From positions 1-7,165 of the forward strand of contig DOXU01000062.1 of assembly GCA_003518885.1 (NCBI GenBank): a DNA stretch of 7,165 nucleotides, in the 5' to 3' direction. Under the pieces are notes generated by a model. The model ran no database searches, was not told the origin of the DNA, and saw nothing but the letters and a program-made list of their open reading frames with translations. Shown here piece by piece: positions 1 to 5,826 of this stretch (positions are counted from its first letter, which is position 1; each line of letters opens with the position of its first letter). The translations under genes and the position numbers were made by a program. This DNA is from Oscillospiraceae bacterium (GTDB lineage Bacteria; Bacillota; Clostridia; Oscillospirales; Ethanoligenentaceae).

Positions 1-996
1 GTTTATACCAAGGAGGTTGCTGGAATTCATGTGCACTGTTATGGAGCGCATATTTTCCACACGAGTAATCAACGCGTTTGGCAATACGTCAACCATTTTG
101 CGGCCTTCAATCGATATACAAATTCTCCCATAGCACGGTATGGGAACTGTCTATATAATCTCCCATTTAATATGAACACATTTCATCAACTCTGGGGTGT
201 TATGACACCAGCAGAGGCAAAGAAAAAAATCGACGAGCAGGTAAAGGAATATTATACGCCGAAGCCAGCCAATCTTGAAGAGCAAGCCATCAATTTGGTT
301 GGATTAGATATTTATGAGAAATTAATTAAAGGTTATACAGAAAAACAATGGGGTAGAAAGTGCAGAGAATTGCCAGCATTTATTATCAAAAGACTGCCAG
401 TACGTTTTACCTTTGATAATAATTACTTTAATGATCGATATCAAGGAATTCCTGAGCAAGGGTATACAGCAATGGTTGCGCAGATGGTAAAAGGAATTCC
501 AGTTCAATTGAATTGTGACTATTTTTCTGATAAAAAACGGTATGACAATATGGCACGGAAAATAGTTTTCACTGGCATGCTTGATGAATTTTATCAGTAT
601 GTGTATGGGCATCTGGCATATCGCTCATTGCGTTTTGAGGAGGAGTTTTTATCAGGACAACCAAATTATCAGGGTAATGCGGTTGTTAATTATACACAAT
701 ACGATATTCCTTTCACTCGAGTTATAGAACACAAACATTTTACGTTTGGTAATCAGCCGGATACGATTATTACAAGGGAATATCCGAGTGAATGGAAGCC
801 AGGAGATGAACCCTATTATCCTATTAACGATGAGCGCAATCAGAATTTGTATAAACAATATGCAAAGCGCGAGCGAGAAGAGAAGAACGTGATTTTTGGT
901 GGGCGATTGGCACAATATCGTTACTATGACATGGACCAAGTGATTGAAAGTGCATTGATAATTGCGGAGAGAGAATGTGCCACTTTTTCGTTGTAA
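1..996 (+). CDS. glf: UDP-galactopyranose mutase (5' end outside window)
   Basis: Flavoenzyme that interconverts UDP-galactopyranose and UDP-galactofuranose, supplying galactofuranose for surface glycans in the cytoplasm. The frame is open from base 1, so the gene starts upstream. The GTG at 31 lies inside the conserved N-terminal HxYGAHIFHT motif (residues 12-21 of the visible 331) and is not a start. About 40 N-terminal residues, including the FAD-binding GxGxxG loop, are missing from view. Visible family signatures are NLPFNMNTF near 54-62, the W of EKQWGR (117), RLPVR (131-135) with substrate-binding arginine, YQGIPEQGYT (about 147-156), and the C-terminal GGRLAQYRYYDMDQ (300-313). In the last, R302, Y308 and D310 match the FAD/UDP-Gal-contacting Arg, Tyr and Asp of characterised mutases. 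C13 takes a position that, from memory, is often Lys, Val or Ile. The gene ends with TAA followed by a strong terminator. No glycosyltransferase neighbour is visible downstream. The family call is secure. Confidence 0.96.
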   Translation, partial: VYTKEVAGIHVHCYGAHIFHTSNQRVWQYVNHFAAFNRYTNSPIARYGNCLYNLPFNMNTFHQLWGVMTPAEAKKKIDEQVKEYYTPKPANLEEQAINLVGLDIYEKLIKGYTEKQWGRKCRELPAFIIKRLPVRFTFDNNYFNDRYQGIPEQGYTAMVAQMVKGIPVQLNCDYFSDKKRYDNMARKIVFTGMLDEFYQYVYGHLAYRSLRFEEEFLSGQPNYQGNAVVNYTQYDIPFTRVIEHKHFTFGNQPDTIITREYPSEWKPGDEPYYPINDERNQNLYKQYAKREREEKNVIFGGRLAQYRYYDMDQVIESALIIAERECATFSL

Positions 997-999
997 TGG

Positions 1000-1046
1000 A
1001 AAAGCAGTCTATAAAAACCCTGAAAAGTTTTTTATAGACTGCTTTT
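1000..1046. terminator. Bidirectional intrinsic terminator between convergent glf and thiE
   Basis: A perfect 18-base-pair inverted repeat pairs 1000-1017 (AAAAGCAGTCTATAAAAA) with 1029-1046 around an 11-base loop. The A-rich left edge and T-rich right edge give a U-tract in both directions. It starts four bases after the glf stop codon and lies about 45 bases beyond the thiE stop, so it can end both transcripts. Confidence 0.9.
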
Positions 1047-1091
1047 AATTATTGGCAAAATGACCGGCTTTGATTTCGCGGAAAATGCGCC

Positions 1092-1793
1092 TTAAGCGCG
1101 GCAAGTGCTCCAAGTTTTTTTCAACTTAGTGGCCTCTACTTTGGGATCATGAGCTCCAGCAATTGCTGAAACAACAAAAAAGCCGTTTACCCCTGTTTTG
1201 GCTAAAGGAGGAATATCGTCTAATTTGACGCCTCCGCCAACTACAACAGGAATGGGGCTGATTTTTACCAGTCTGGTTAAATCCGCAAAACTGCGTGTAA
1301 TGACATTGCCATTTTGATCTAAGCCGCAATCCGGTTTCGTTTGGGTCTCATGCACCGGTCCAACACCAAAATAGTCTATTTGACTAACATCGGCTGTTTT
1401 TATGTAATCAAAAAGTTCATCGGTTCTTGCAGAAAGGCCGACAATAGAGTCTTCTCCTAAATAGGCACGACAAATTTCAGGTGGAATATCAGACTGTCCT
1501 ACATGCACGCCATCTACTTTAATGCCCTGTTTTCTGGCGGCAAGAACGACATCAAGACGGTCATCGACCAAAAGGGAAACCGTATTCGTTTTTCCAACCT
1601 CAGCAATACTGTTTGCTGCCTCCCGTGTTAAATTCATTAATTCGCGAGCGGAGGCGATTTTTGAACGAATTTGTATGCAGGTAAATCCAGAAGAGATTAC
1701 CTCCTTAATCATGGGAGCGACAGGACGGCCTTTTGTATTTTCAGGACCTACCACAAAATAGGCGGAAATATCAAGTGATTTTCTGTTATACAT
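1092..1793 (-). CDS. thiE: Thiamine-phosphate synthase
   Basis: Joins HMP diphosphate and hydroxyethylthiazole phosphate to give thiamin phosphate, the coupling step of thiamin synthesis in the cytoplasm. At 233 residues it is slightly longer than the usual 205-220. TIM-barrel family motifs appear in order: QIRSK (41-45; diphosphate-binding, usually QxRxK), VDDRLDV (76-82; Mg and pyrimidine site), DGVHVGQSD (94-102), GLSA (119-122), GVGPVHETQTKPD (143-155; thiazole phosphate site), VVVGGGV (183-189) and VVSAI (207-211). A stretch after TKPD (about 156-170, containing GLDQNGNVI) is longer than in the short ThiE forms and probably accounts for the extra length. It is the last gene of the thi operon. 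Its ATG lies 8 bases inside the upstream gene, with an AGGAG-type site (GGAGAAAAAG before the ATG) inside that gene's end, so translation is probably coupled. It ends at the shared terminator. Confidence 0.95.
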   Translation of the reverse strand: MYNRKSLDISAYFVVGPENTKGRPVAPMIKEVISSGFTCIQIRSKIASARELMNLTREAANSIAEVGKTNTVSLLVDDRLDVVLAARKQGIKVDGVHVGQSDIPPEICRAYLGEDSIVGLSARTDELFDYIKTADVSQIDYFGVGPVHETQTKPDCGLDQNGNVITRSFADLTRLVKISPIPVVVGGGVKLDDIPPLAKTGVNGFFVVSAIAGAHDPKVEATKLKKTWSTCRA

Positions 1794-2094
1794 CTTTTTC
1801 TCCTAAAATATGATCCACTTTTTTCACTTTATCCTGCATCATATTGGTGAATCCAGGACGGATATCTGCCTTTAATACGACTTCCGTGCGGATTCCTTTC
1901 CTTGCCAGGACAAAAGAGGCATCTTTCACTACTTTCATTACATCATCCCATTCTCCTTCTATTTCGGTGAACATGGAATTTGTGCGGTTTGGCAGCCCTG
2001 ATGCACGAATAACTTTGACAATCTCTGCGACCGCAGGAGCAAATTCGTCCCCTATACCACAAGGAGCAATGGCAACAGCAATTAATGTGTTCAT
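1786..2094 (-). CDS. MTH1187-family (UPF0045) thiamine-binding protein
   Basis: Small ferredoxin-fold protein of 102 residues, about the family's normal length. Its pattern fits the Thiamine_BP/UPF0045 group: a first beta strand with IAVAIAPCGIGDE (5-16), a helix AVAEIVKVIRASGL (21-34), the conserved TEIEGEWDDVMKVV (43-56) and a late beta strand EVVLKADIRPG (71-81). Members such as the YkoF relatives bind thiamin or its pyrimidine moiety and are thought to act in salvage or transport. No enzymatic function is established for the group. The gene sits between thiM and thiE, overlapping the thiM stop by 4 bases (ATGA) and thiE by 8. A strong GGAGG at 2102-2106, inside the end of thiM, gives 7-base spacing. 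This placement strongly suggests a role in thiamin precursor handling. Whether it stores, delivers or senses the ligand is inference. Confidence 0.88.
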   Translation of the reverse strand: MNTLIAVAIAPCGIGDEFAPAVAEIVKVIRASGLPNRTNSMFTEIEGEWDDVMKVVKDASFVLARKGIRTEVVLKADIRPGFTNMMQDKVKKVDHILGEKDV

Positions 2095-2933
2095 ACAAGA
2101 GCCTCCACTATTTCGAATGCATTGTTGGCAATGGCCTCTGGAGTGGCCAAGTATAATTCATCGATAAAAGCAACTTGGAAACTGCCAGGAGCACTGACCG
2201 ATTGTTCGGCACGTTTTCCCGCTAGGTTGTAGACAGAAGTTGCTGTCAGAGCGGCGATAAATGGAGTGGCCGCTGTCGCGTAGACCGCCGCAACCCCGCC
2301 AAGAGAACACCCACATCCTGTAACCTTTTCCATGAAGTCGGAGCCACCGTGAGAATAGGCAACAATTGTGCCGTCGGTGACCAAGTCCGTTTTCCCGGAT
2401 ACGGCAACAGCGCCTTCTGTCCATTTAGCTAATGAAATGGCGGCCCCTTGGGCAGCTTGTACGGACTCAGTAGAGTCCACACCGCGAACCTGTGAATCAT
2501 CTGTACCACCGTTTAGGTCCCATAAACCCGCTAAAGCAATAATCTCAGATGCATTGCCTCGAATAATGCTGGGACGGTATTCTTTAAATTGTTTTAATAG
2601 TTGAGTTCGTAGCGCTCCAATACCAATGGCAACAGGGTCGAGTACCCAGGGCTTTTTCAAATTATGTAGTATTTTGGCTGTTCGCGGTAAAGTTTCTTCG
2701 TAGATTGGAAGTAACGTGCCAACATTAATATAGGTAGCGCCGCCAGTTTTGGCCAAAAATTCCCCTTCATCAGGCAAATAAACCATTGCGGCAGAGCCAC
2801 CTACGGCCAATTGCGCATTAGCAACAAAATTGACTGTTACCGTATTCGTGATGGACCCGGCCATAGGGTTGCTTTCTTTGACTTTTTTAACAGTCTGTAT
2901 TATTTGATTTTGAATTTCTCTTTTATTCAGCAT
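2091..2933 (-). CDS. thiM: Hydroxyethylthiazole kinase
   Basis: Phosphorylates 4-methyl-5-(2-hydroxyethyl)thiazole with ATP, feeding the salvaged thiazole to ThiE. At 280 residues it is slightly longer than the usual 260-270, partly from an N-terminal helix (1-25). Ribokinase-fold family motifs are SITNTVTVNFVAN (27-39), a glycine-rich substrate segment (44-50), VLDPVAIG (97-104), IIRGNASEI (123-131), GVDS (151-154), VTDG (185-188) and the anion-hole/catalytic VTGCGCSLGG (204-213), with C209 as the family's conserved cysteine. The common form of that motif is TGTGC, so the Cys at 207 in place of Thr is a variant. PGSF (249-252) is the usual C-terminal mark. It is the first gene of the operon. 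The ATG is preceded by AAAAGGAAAATAG, a moderate ribosome site. No thiD or thiazole transporter is visible beside it. Confidence 0.95.
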   Translation of the reverse strand: MLNKREIQNQIIQTVKKVKESNPMAGSITNTVTVNFVANAQLAVGGSAAMVYLPDEGEFLAKTGGATYINVGTLLPIYEETLPRTAKILHNLKKPWVLDPVAIGIGALRTQLLKQFKEYRPSIIRGNASEIIALAGLWDLNGGTDDSQVRGVDSTESVQAAQGAAISLAKWTEGAVAVSGKTDLVTDGTIVAYSHGGSDFMEKVTGCGCSLGGVAAVYATAATPFIAALTATSVYNLAGKRAEQSVSAPGSFQVAFIDELYLATPEAIANNAFEIVEALV

Positions 2934-2969
2934 TCTATTTTCCTTTTCGTTTTAAAAAATCCAGAGTAC

Positions 2970-3002
2970 ATAAAATCTAATCGAGGGAAAAGATAAAATC
3001 TA
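2970..3002. repeat. 10-base direct repeat in the thi leader
   Basis: The sequence ATAAAATCTA occurs at 2970-2979 and again at 2993-3002, a 23-base period or about two helical turns. Both copies lie within the predicted thiM 5' leader. Two identical half-sites on one face of the helix could be a regulator site, but in AT-rich DNA chance is possible. Confidence 0.4.
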
Positions 3003-3037
3003 TCATGCACGATGTGTCGATATTTATAGTCCATCTT

Positions 3038-3066
3038 ATCCTATCATCAAAGATTTATCCTGTCAA
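3038..3066 (-). promoter_or_regulatory. Sigma-A-type promoter of the thi operon
   Basis: On the minus strand a perfect -35 TTGACA (3066-3061) is followed after exactly 17 bases by TAGGAT (3043-3038), a 4/6 match to the -10 consensus. This predicts a transcript start near 3031 and a leader of about 97 bases before the thiM ATG. The leader carries no recognisable TPP riboswitch. Confidence 0.65.
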
Positions 3067-3111
3067 TTTTGCTTTTGCACCGCTTTTATTCGCAATTCTG
3101 GACCATTAGGT

Positions 3112-3140
3112 TTCACATATTCTGAAAGATTTAATAGAAT
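3112..3140 (+). promoter_or_regulatory. Distal candidate promoter for the SHOCT-like gene
   Basis: TTCACA (3112-3117, 5/6 of the -35 consensus) is followed after 17 bases by TAGAAT (3135-3140, 5/6 of the -10 consensus). The predicted start is near 3147, which leaves about 160 bases of untranslated leader. It points away from the thi promoter, with the two -35 elements about 45 bases apart. Confidence 0.5.
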
Positions 3141-3266
3141 GAAGAAATGTGATATAAAATGTTTCGGTTATGTAAAATTGTCAGAGATCTTCTTGATGTT
3201 TTTTAATGAAAGCAGTATGATAGTGGGCAAAATAGAAAGACACTTTTTATTTTGTTTATAACAGAG

Positions 3267-3275
3267 TGATAGAAT
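3267..3275 (+). promoter_or_regulatory. Proximal extended -10 candidate promoter for the SHOCT-like gene
   Basis: TGATAGAAT carries the extended TG element plus a 5/6 -10 hexamer. The -35 region is only a T-run. The predicted start near 3282 gives a short leader containing the AAAGGTGG ribosome site at 3292-3299. Confidence 0.4.
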
Positions 3276-3309
3276 GTGGGCATATAGAATGAAAGGTGGT
3301 AATTAGAGG

Positions 3310-3741
3310 ATGGAAGGAAAGAGAAAAATGGATCGTCATACAGTGTTACGTATGTTACAAAATGGGGAAATCTCGGTGGAAGAGGCTGAAGGCATGCTGA
3401 GTAAGCTGAGGCATTCTAATCATATGCCAAATAGGTCAGCAACCAACAGCTCCCAGGTACGCAAACCTAAAAAGTTGCGCATTGTAGTCGAAAATATGGC
3501 AGGGGGAAAACCTCAAGTTAATTTAACGATCCCTACTGCTCTATTAAGGACGGCAAGCCCCATTGTTATGGCAAGCATACCTAAAGAAGTGAAAATGCAG
3601 ATGAAAAAGAGTGGAATAGATATTCCGGATCTGTTGAAACAGATTGAACAAATGCTCAATAATCACGACATGGGAGATGTTGTGAACATACAAACAGAGT
3701 CGAATGGGCAAAAAATCCATGTGCATGTTTACCTTGATTAA
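3310..3741 (+). CDS. SHOCT-like domain protein (YvlB/LiaX N-terminal-type), function unknown
   Basis: A 143-residue protein. The N-terminal segment DRHTVLRMLQNGEISVEEA (8-26) is the short two-helix 'SHOCT-like' module found at the start of YvlB/LiaX-type proteins and in small stand-alone proteins of Bacillota. A basic, Asn/Ser-rich linker (35-54) follows. Then comes a predicted beta/alpha domain with RIVVEN...GGKPQVNLTIPTALL, IPKEV, GIDIPDLLKQIEQML (about residue 106 on) and DVVNIQTESNGQKIHVHV at the end, matching the conserved layout of this family. No signal peptide or membrane segment is seen, so it is probably cytoplasmic. The ATG at 3310 has AAAGGTGG 10 bases upstream. The ATG at 3328, behind GGAAGGAAAG, would give 137 residues and fits the usual family start, so either is possible. 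No DUF4097 or PspC partner is adjacent. The role is unknown; relatives are linked to envelope stress or act as adaptor modules. Tandem TAA TAA stops are followed by a terminator. Confidence 0.85.
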   Translation: MEGKRKMDRHTVLRMLQNGEISVEEAEGMLSKLRHSNHMPNRSATNSSQVRKPKKLRIVVENMAGGKPQVNLTIPTALLRTASPIVMASIPKEVKMQMKKSGIDIPDLLKQIEQMLNNHDMGDVVNIQTESNGQKIHVHVYLD

Positions 3742-3757
3742 TAAATTAGAAAATATG

Positions 3758-3792
3758 AAAAACTCCACCTCTTCTTCGGGTGGAGTTTTTTT
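3758..3792. terminator. Intrinsic terminator of the SHOCT-like gene, probably bidirectional
   Basis: Stem AACTCCACC / GGTGGAGTT closes a 9-base loop (3770-3778). The stem extends to 12 pairs with flanking A and T runs (3758-3769 with 3779-3790), and a 7-base U-tract follows the GC-rich stem. It lies 16 bases after the tandem stops and about 30 bases beyond the stop of the convergent transporter gene, so it can serve both. Confidence 0.92.
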
Positions 3793-3820
3793 AGATCTAT
3801 AATATTTAAAGTTGAAAAAT

Positions 3821-4783
3821 CTATGGGCGCTTTATTTTTTGTGATTGAATGCGTTGATTTTGCATTCTAAAGTCCGGAATGAAAGAGGCGAGAGCGCCAA
3901 TAATGATGAGAGAAATCCCCACAATCATCGTTAAGGTTAATGACTCATTAATAAAGATAAAGGCCAAAATCGGCGCCAAGGCTGGTTTGATGAAAAATGC
4001 GATGGAAGCGGTAATATTAGAAGTTGCTTCAATGGAAAGAAAATAGGTTGTATAACCAATTCCCGTAACAAGAATACCAGCAAAAAGTAACGCGGGAAGG
4101 GAATGCAAATTAATGCCTTGTATAATGGGAATAGAGGAAAATAATTTTAAATTTGTTAGTGAAAAGAAACGTGCAACAACCGGAATATTGGTGATAAGGA
4201 TTAGTATAAGAAGTTCGATGGAACCAAAAAGAAAGCTAAAGCATGTTAATGCCAGGCCACCGAATTTAGAGGAACGCTTGCGTCCAATTACACTATAAAA
4301 TGCAAAAGTAATAGTGGAAAGAATCAGAAAAACAAAACCAATTGGATTGCCTGTCATATGAAAAGGATTCATAATGACGATAATTCCTGCAATGCTGATA
4401 ATCAAAGAGATAATCGTGTGCCGATAAATTTTGTTGTGTAATAGAAGAAAAGCGAAAATAACGACAAAAACGGGGTTGCAGCAAAAAAGAACAGCGACTA
4501 CGGCGGCTTGCAGATAAACAATTGCCATTTGATAAAAAATCATACTGACGACAACACAGATGAAGCCCGTAAACGCCAAGAAGAGAAAATCACGAAGGCT
4601 TAAATGGTAGGATTGTTTTTTTAGCGATTTGATTGCAAAGGGTAAAAGGACAATTGACCCGATACCAAAGCGTAAAAATACAAATTGAATGGCATTAAAT
4701 GCGCCTGTGTCGATCTTTAAGATGATTTCAGAGGTGCTAAATAGGATCGCTGTTACTAAGATGAATACAAAACCTTTTTTCAA
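3821..4783 (-). CDS. EamA/DMT-superfamily transporter, TTG start
   Basis: Integral membrane protein of about 320 residues with two EamA repeats and roughly ten hydrophobic segments, the normal size for 10-TMS drug/metabolite exporters such as the RhaT/YdcZ-like group. The first repeat runs from FVFILVTAILFSTSEIILK to IAGIIVIMNPF. The second runs from GFVFLILSTITFAFYSVIGRK to IFINESLTLTMIVG, with the typical late FxxExLT motif (FINESLT). A short basic tail ends the protein. The substrate cannot be read from the sequence; amino acids or metabolites are usual for the family. Start choice: a TTG at 4783 has a perfect AGGAG (4791-4795) with 7-base spacing and begins MKKGFVFILV. An upstream in-frame TTG at 4837 would add 18 polar residues, but it lies only about 9 bases from the predicted transcript start, so it is unlikely. 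The gene is divergent from the LysR-type gene, its likely regulator. Confidence 0.88.
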   Translation of the reverse strand: MKKGFVFILVTAILFSTSEIILKIDTGAFNAIQFVFLRFGIGSIVLLPFAIKSLKKQSYHLSLRDFLFLAFTGFICVVVSMIFYQMAIVYLQAAVVAVLFCCNPVFVVIFAFLLLHNKIYRHTIISLIISIAGIIVIMNPFHMTGNPIGFVFLILSTITFAFYSVIGRKRSSKFGGLALTCFSFLFGSIELLILILITNIPVVARFFSLTNLKLFSSIPIIQGINLHSLPALLFAGILVTGIGYTTYFLSIEATSNITASIAFFIKPALAPILAFIFINESLTLTMIVGISLIIIGALASFIPDFRMQNQRIQSQKIKRP

Positions 4784-4795
4784 TAGACCACTCCT
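4784..4795 (-). promoter_or_regulatory. Ribosome binding site deciding the transporter's TTG start
   Basis: On the minus strand AGGAG (4795-4791) stands 7 bases before TTG AAA AAA (4783). No equivalent site precedes the upstream TTG at 4837. This favours the 320-residue form. Confidence 0.75.
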
Positions 4796-4852
4796 GCATG
4801 TCGGACGCGAAAGAGGCCCGGCTTTATTACTTGACAAATACTAACGTAATTT

Positions 4853-4881
4853 ATTATAACAGAAGTAGTAGTATATTTAAA
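4853..4881 (-). promoter_or_regulatory. Promoter of the DMT transporter gene
   Basis: On the minus strand TGTTATAAT is a perfect extended -10 (TATAAT at 4858-4853). TTTAAA (4881-4876, 4/6 of the -35 consensus) lies 17 bases upstream. The predicted start is near 4846, a leader of about 60 bases before the TTG at 4783. Confidence 0.6.
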
Positions 4882-4899
4882 ATATCTATTTGATATCAA
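4882..4899. promoter_or_regulatory. Candidate LysR-type operator
   Basis: ATATC-N5-GATAT (4882-4896) is an interrupted dyad that contains the LysR-family T-N11-A pattern (T4883, A4895). Overlapping it is the perfect 10-base palindrome TTGATATCAA (4890-4899). An adjacent odd palindrome ATATTT-A-AAATAT spans 4873-4885. The site lies just upstream of the transporter -35 and overlaps the presumed -35 region of lysR, the usual position for control of a divergent target and autoregulation. The AT-rich context lowers certainty. Confidence 0.5.
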
Positions 4900-4905
4900 T
4901 ATATA

Positions 4906-4911
4906 TATAAT
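4906..4911 (+). promoter_or_regulatory. -10 element of the LysR-type gene
   Basis: A perfect TATAAT, with a second TATAAT at 4915-4920. The first gives a start near 4918 that keeps the GGAG ribosome site (4921-4924) in the message. The second pairs with TTGATA (4890-4895) at a long 19-base spacing but would start at or past the ribosome site. The -35 of the first is poor, as expected for a weakly expressed regulator. Confidence 0.4.
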
Positions 4912-4932
4912 AAGTATAATGGAGAATTTACG

Positions 4933-5826
4933 ATGGATATTAGGCAAATACGCTATTTTTTAGCGGTAGCGCGAGAAGGGCAGTTCACTAAAGCAGCAGA
5001 GATGCTTAATATGGCACAGCCGCCTTTGAGTCAACAAATTAAGCAATTGGAAGTGGAACTTGGTGTGACTTTGTTTAAGCGGGGTGGACGGCACATTGAG
5101 CTAACAGATGCTGGGCAGGTATTAGTAATACGTGGCGAACAAATTCTTGAATTGCTTGGTTCAACGCAGAGAGAACTGGATGATTTATATAATGGGGAGG
5201 AAGGGGAAATCTCCATTGGTGGTGTGTCATCCAGTGATATGTATTTATTACCTATTTGTATACAGGCTTTTCATCGACATTATCCAAAGGTTACTTTTCA
5301 AATTTTTGAAGGAGATAGCCACCGAATTATTGATATGATTAATAAAGGATTATTGGATGTTGGAATTATACGTACACCCTTTAATTTAGGAAATTATCGG
5401 TATACAATAAAAAGATTGAGGGGAAAAGGAGAACCAATGATGGCTGTTTTTGCAGAAAACTGGTTACAACCTTCAATAAATTCTTTGAATTTTGATGAAC
5501 TGCGTGGAATTCCCCTTATTGTTCATCGGCGGTATGAAGGGATGATTGTGGATACGGCTAGAAGGTATCAGTTTGAAGCGAAGATCCTTTGTAAAGGGGA
5601 GGACACTCGTACGTTAATTGCATTGGCAGAAACCGGGATTGGTGTTGTCATTATGCCTAAAATATACAAAATAAAAAACAGCCAACTTATTTGTCGGCCG
5701 TTAAAAGATGCATCACTTATTACGCACACTGCTATGATTTGGTTAAAGAATTCCTATTTATCGGCAGCGGCTGAACATTTTATTCAGTTAATGGGAAGTA
5801 TGGGTGAAAAGGCAGAACGGGGATAA
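4933..5826 (+). CDS. LysR-family transcriptional regulator
   Basis: At 297 residues this is the standard family length. The N-terminal winged helix-turn-helix is textbook: MDIRQIRYFLAVAREGQ, FTKAAEMLNMAQPPLSQQIKQLE (18-40) and LGVTLFKRGGRHIELTDAG (43-61). A linker helix (about 62-88) follows. The periplasmic-binding-like effector domain runs from GEISIGGVSSSDMYLLP (about 90-106) through DVGIIRTP, the second lobe FDELRGIPLIVHRRYEG, and ALAETGIGVVIMPK. It probably binds the small-molecule inducer in the cytoplasm and controls the divergent EamA transporter, in line with the shared 149-base intergenic region and the dyad within it. GGAG at 4921-4924 gives 8-base spacing to the ATG. The specific effector cannot be deduced. 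The TAA stop is directly followed by the stop of the convergent sortase, with no spacer. Confidence 0.95.
   Translation: MDIRQIRYFLAVAREGQFTKAAEMLNMAQPPLSQQIKQLEVELGVTLFKRGGRHIELTDAGQVLVIRGEQILELLGSTQRELDDLYNGEEGEISIGGVSSSDMYLLPICIQAFHRHYPKVTFQIFEGDSHRIIDMINKGLLDVGIIRTPFNLGNYRYTIKRLRGKGEPMMAVFAENWLQPSINSLNFDELRGIPLIVHRRYEGMIVDTARRYQFEAKILCKGEDTRTLIALAETGIGVVIMPKIYKIKNSQLICRPLKDASLITHTAMIWLKNSYLSAAAEHFIQLMGSMGEKAERG

Larger units (their letters stand above)
2934..3309. other. 376-base divergent intergenic region
   Basis: This gene-free stretch separates thiM (leftward) from the SHOCT-like gene (rightward). It holds the thi promoter, the repeated ATAAAATCTA in the thi leader, two candidate rightward promoters, and three copies of ATAGAATG (3134-3141, 3269-3276, 3284-3291). 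I see no terminator, riboswitch or RNA gene in it. Confidence 0.7.

Noticed and set aside
31..33. GTG as the start of glf
   Set aside because: The frame is open to base 1 and the preceding residues (VYTKEVAGIH) match the conserved sequence before the HxYGAHIFHT motif, so the gene continues upstream.
1087..1099. GCGC-N5-GCGC hairpin on the thiE stop codon
   Set aside because: The four-pair stem is too short and lacks a T-run; the strong terminator at 1000-1046 explains transcription end.
1522..1761. Rightward 79-codon open frame inside thiE
   Set aside because: It is antisense to a clear ThiE gene, has low-complexity content and shows no family resemblance.
2158..2424. Second leftward open frame (88 codons) inside thiM
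   Set aside because: It is an out-of-frame shadow of thiM, rich in Arg, Cys and Trp and without conserved motifs.
2811..2996. Rightward 61-codon frame over the thiM start and leader
   Set aside because: It is antisense to thiM and its operon leader, with no ribosome site or recognisable product.
2934..3060. TPP riboswitch expected for a thi operon
   Set aside because: I looked on the minus strand for the conserved TPP aptamer segments and found none; only a short direct repeat is present.
3159..3206. 15-residue open frame (MFRLCKIV...) that could be a leader peptide of the SHOCT-like gene
   Set aside because: No ribosome binding site precedes it, there is no codon run suggesting attenuation, and no terminator hairpin follows.
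4113..4484. Small open frames inside the transporter gene on both strands
   Set aside because: They are shadows of the EamA gene, whose membrane segments and motifs are continuous through the region.
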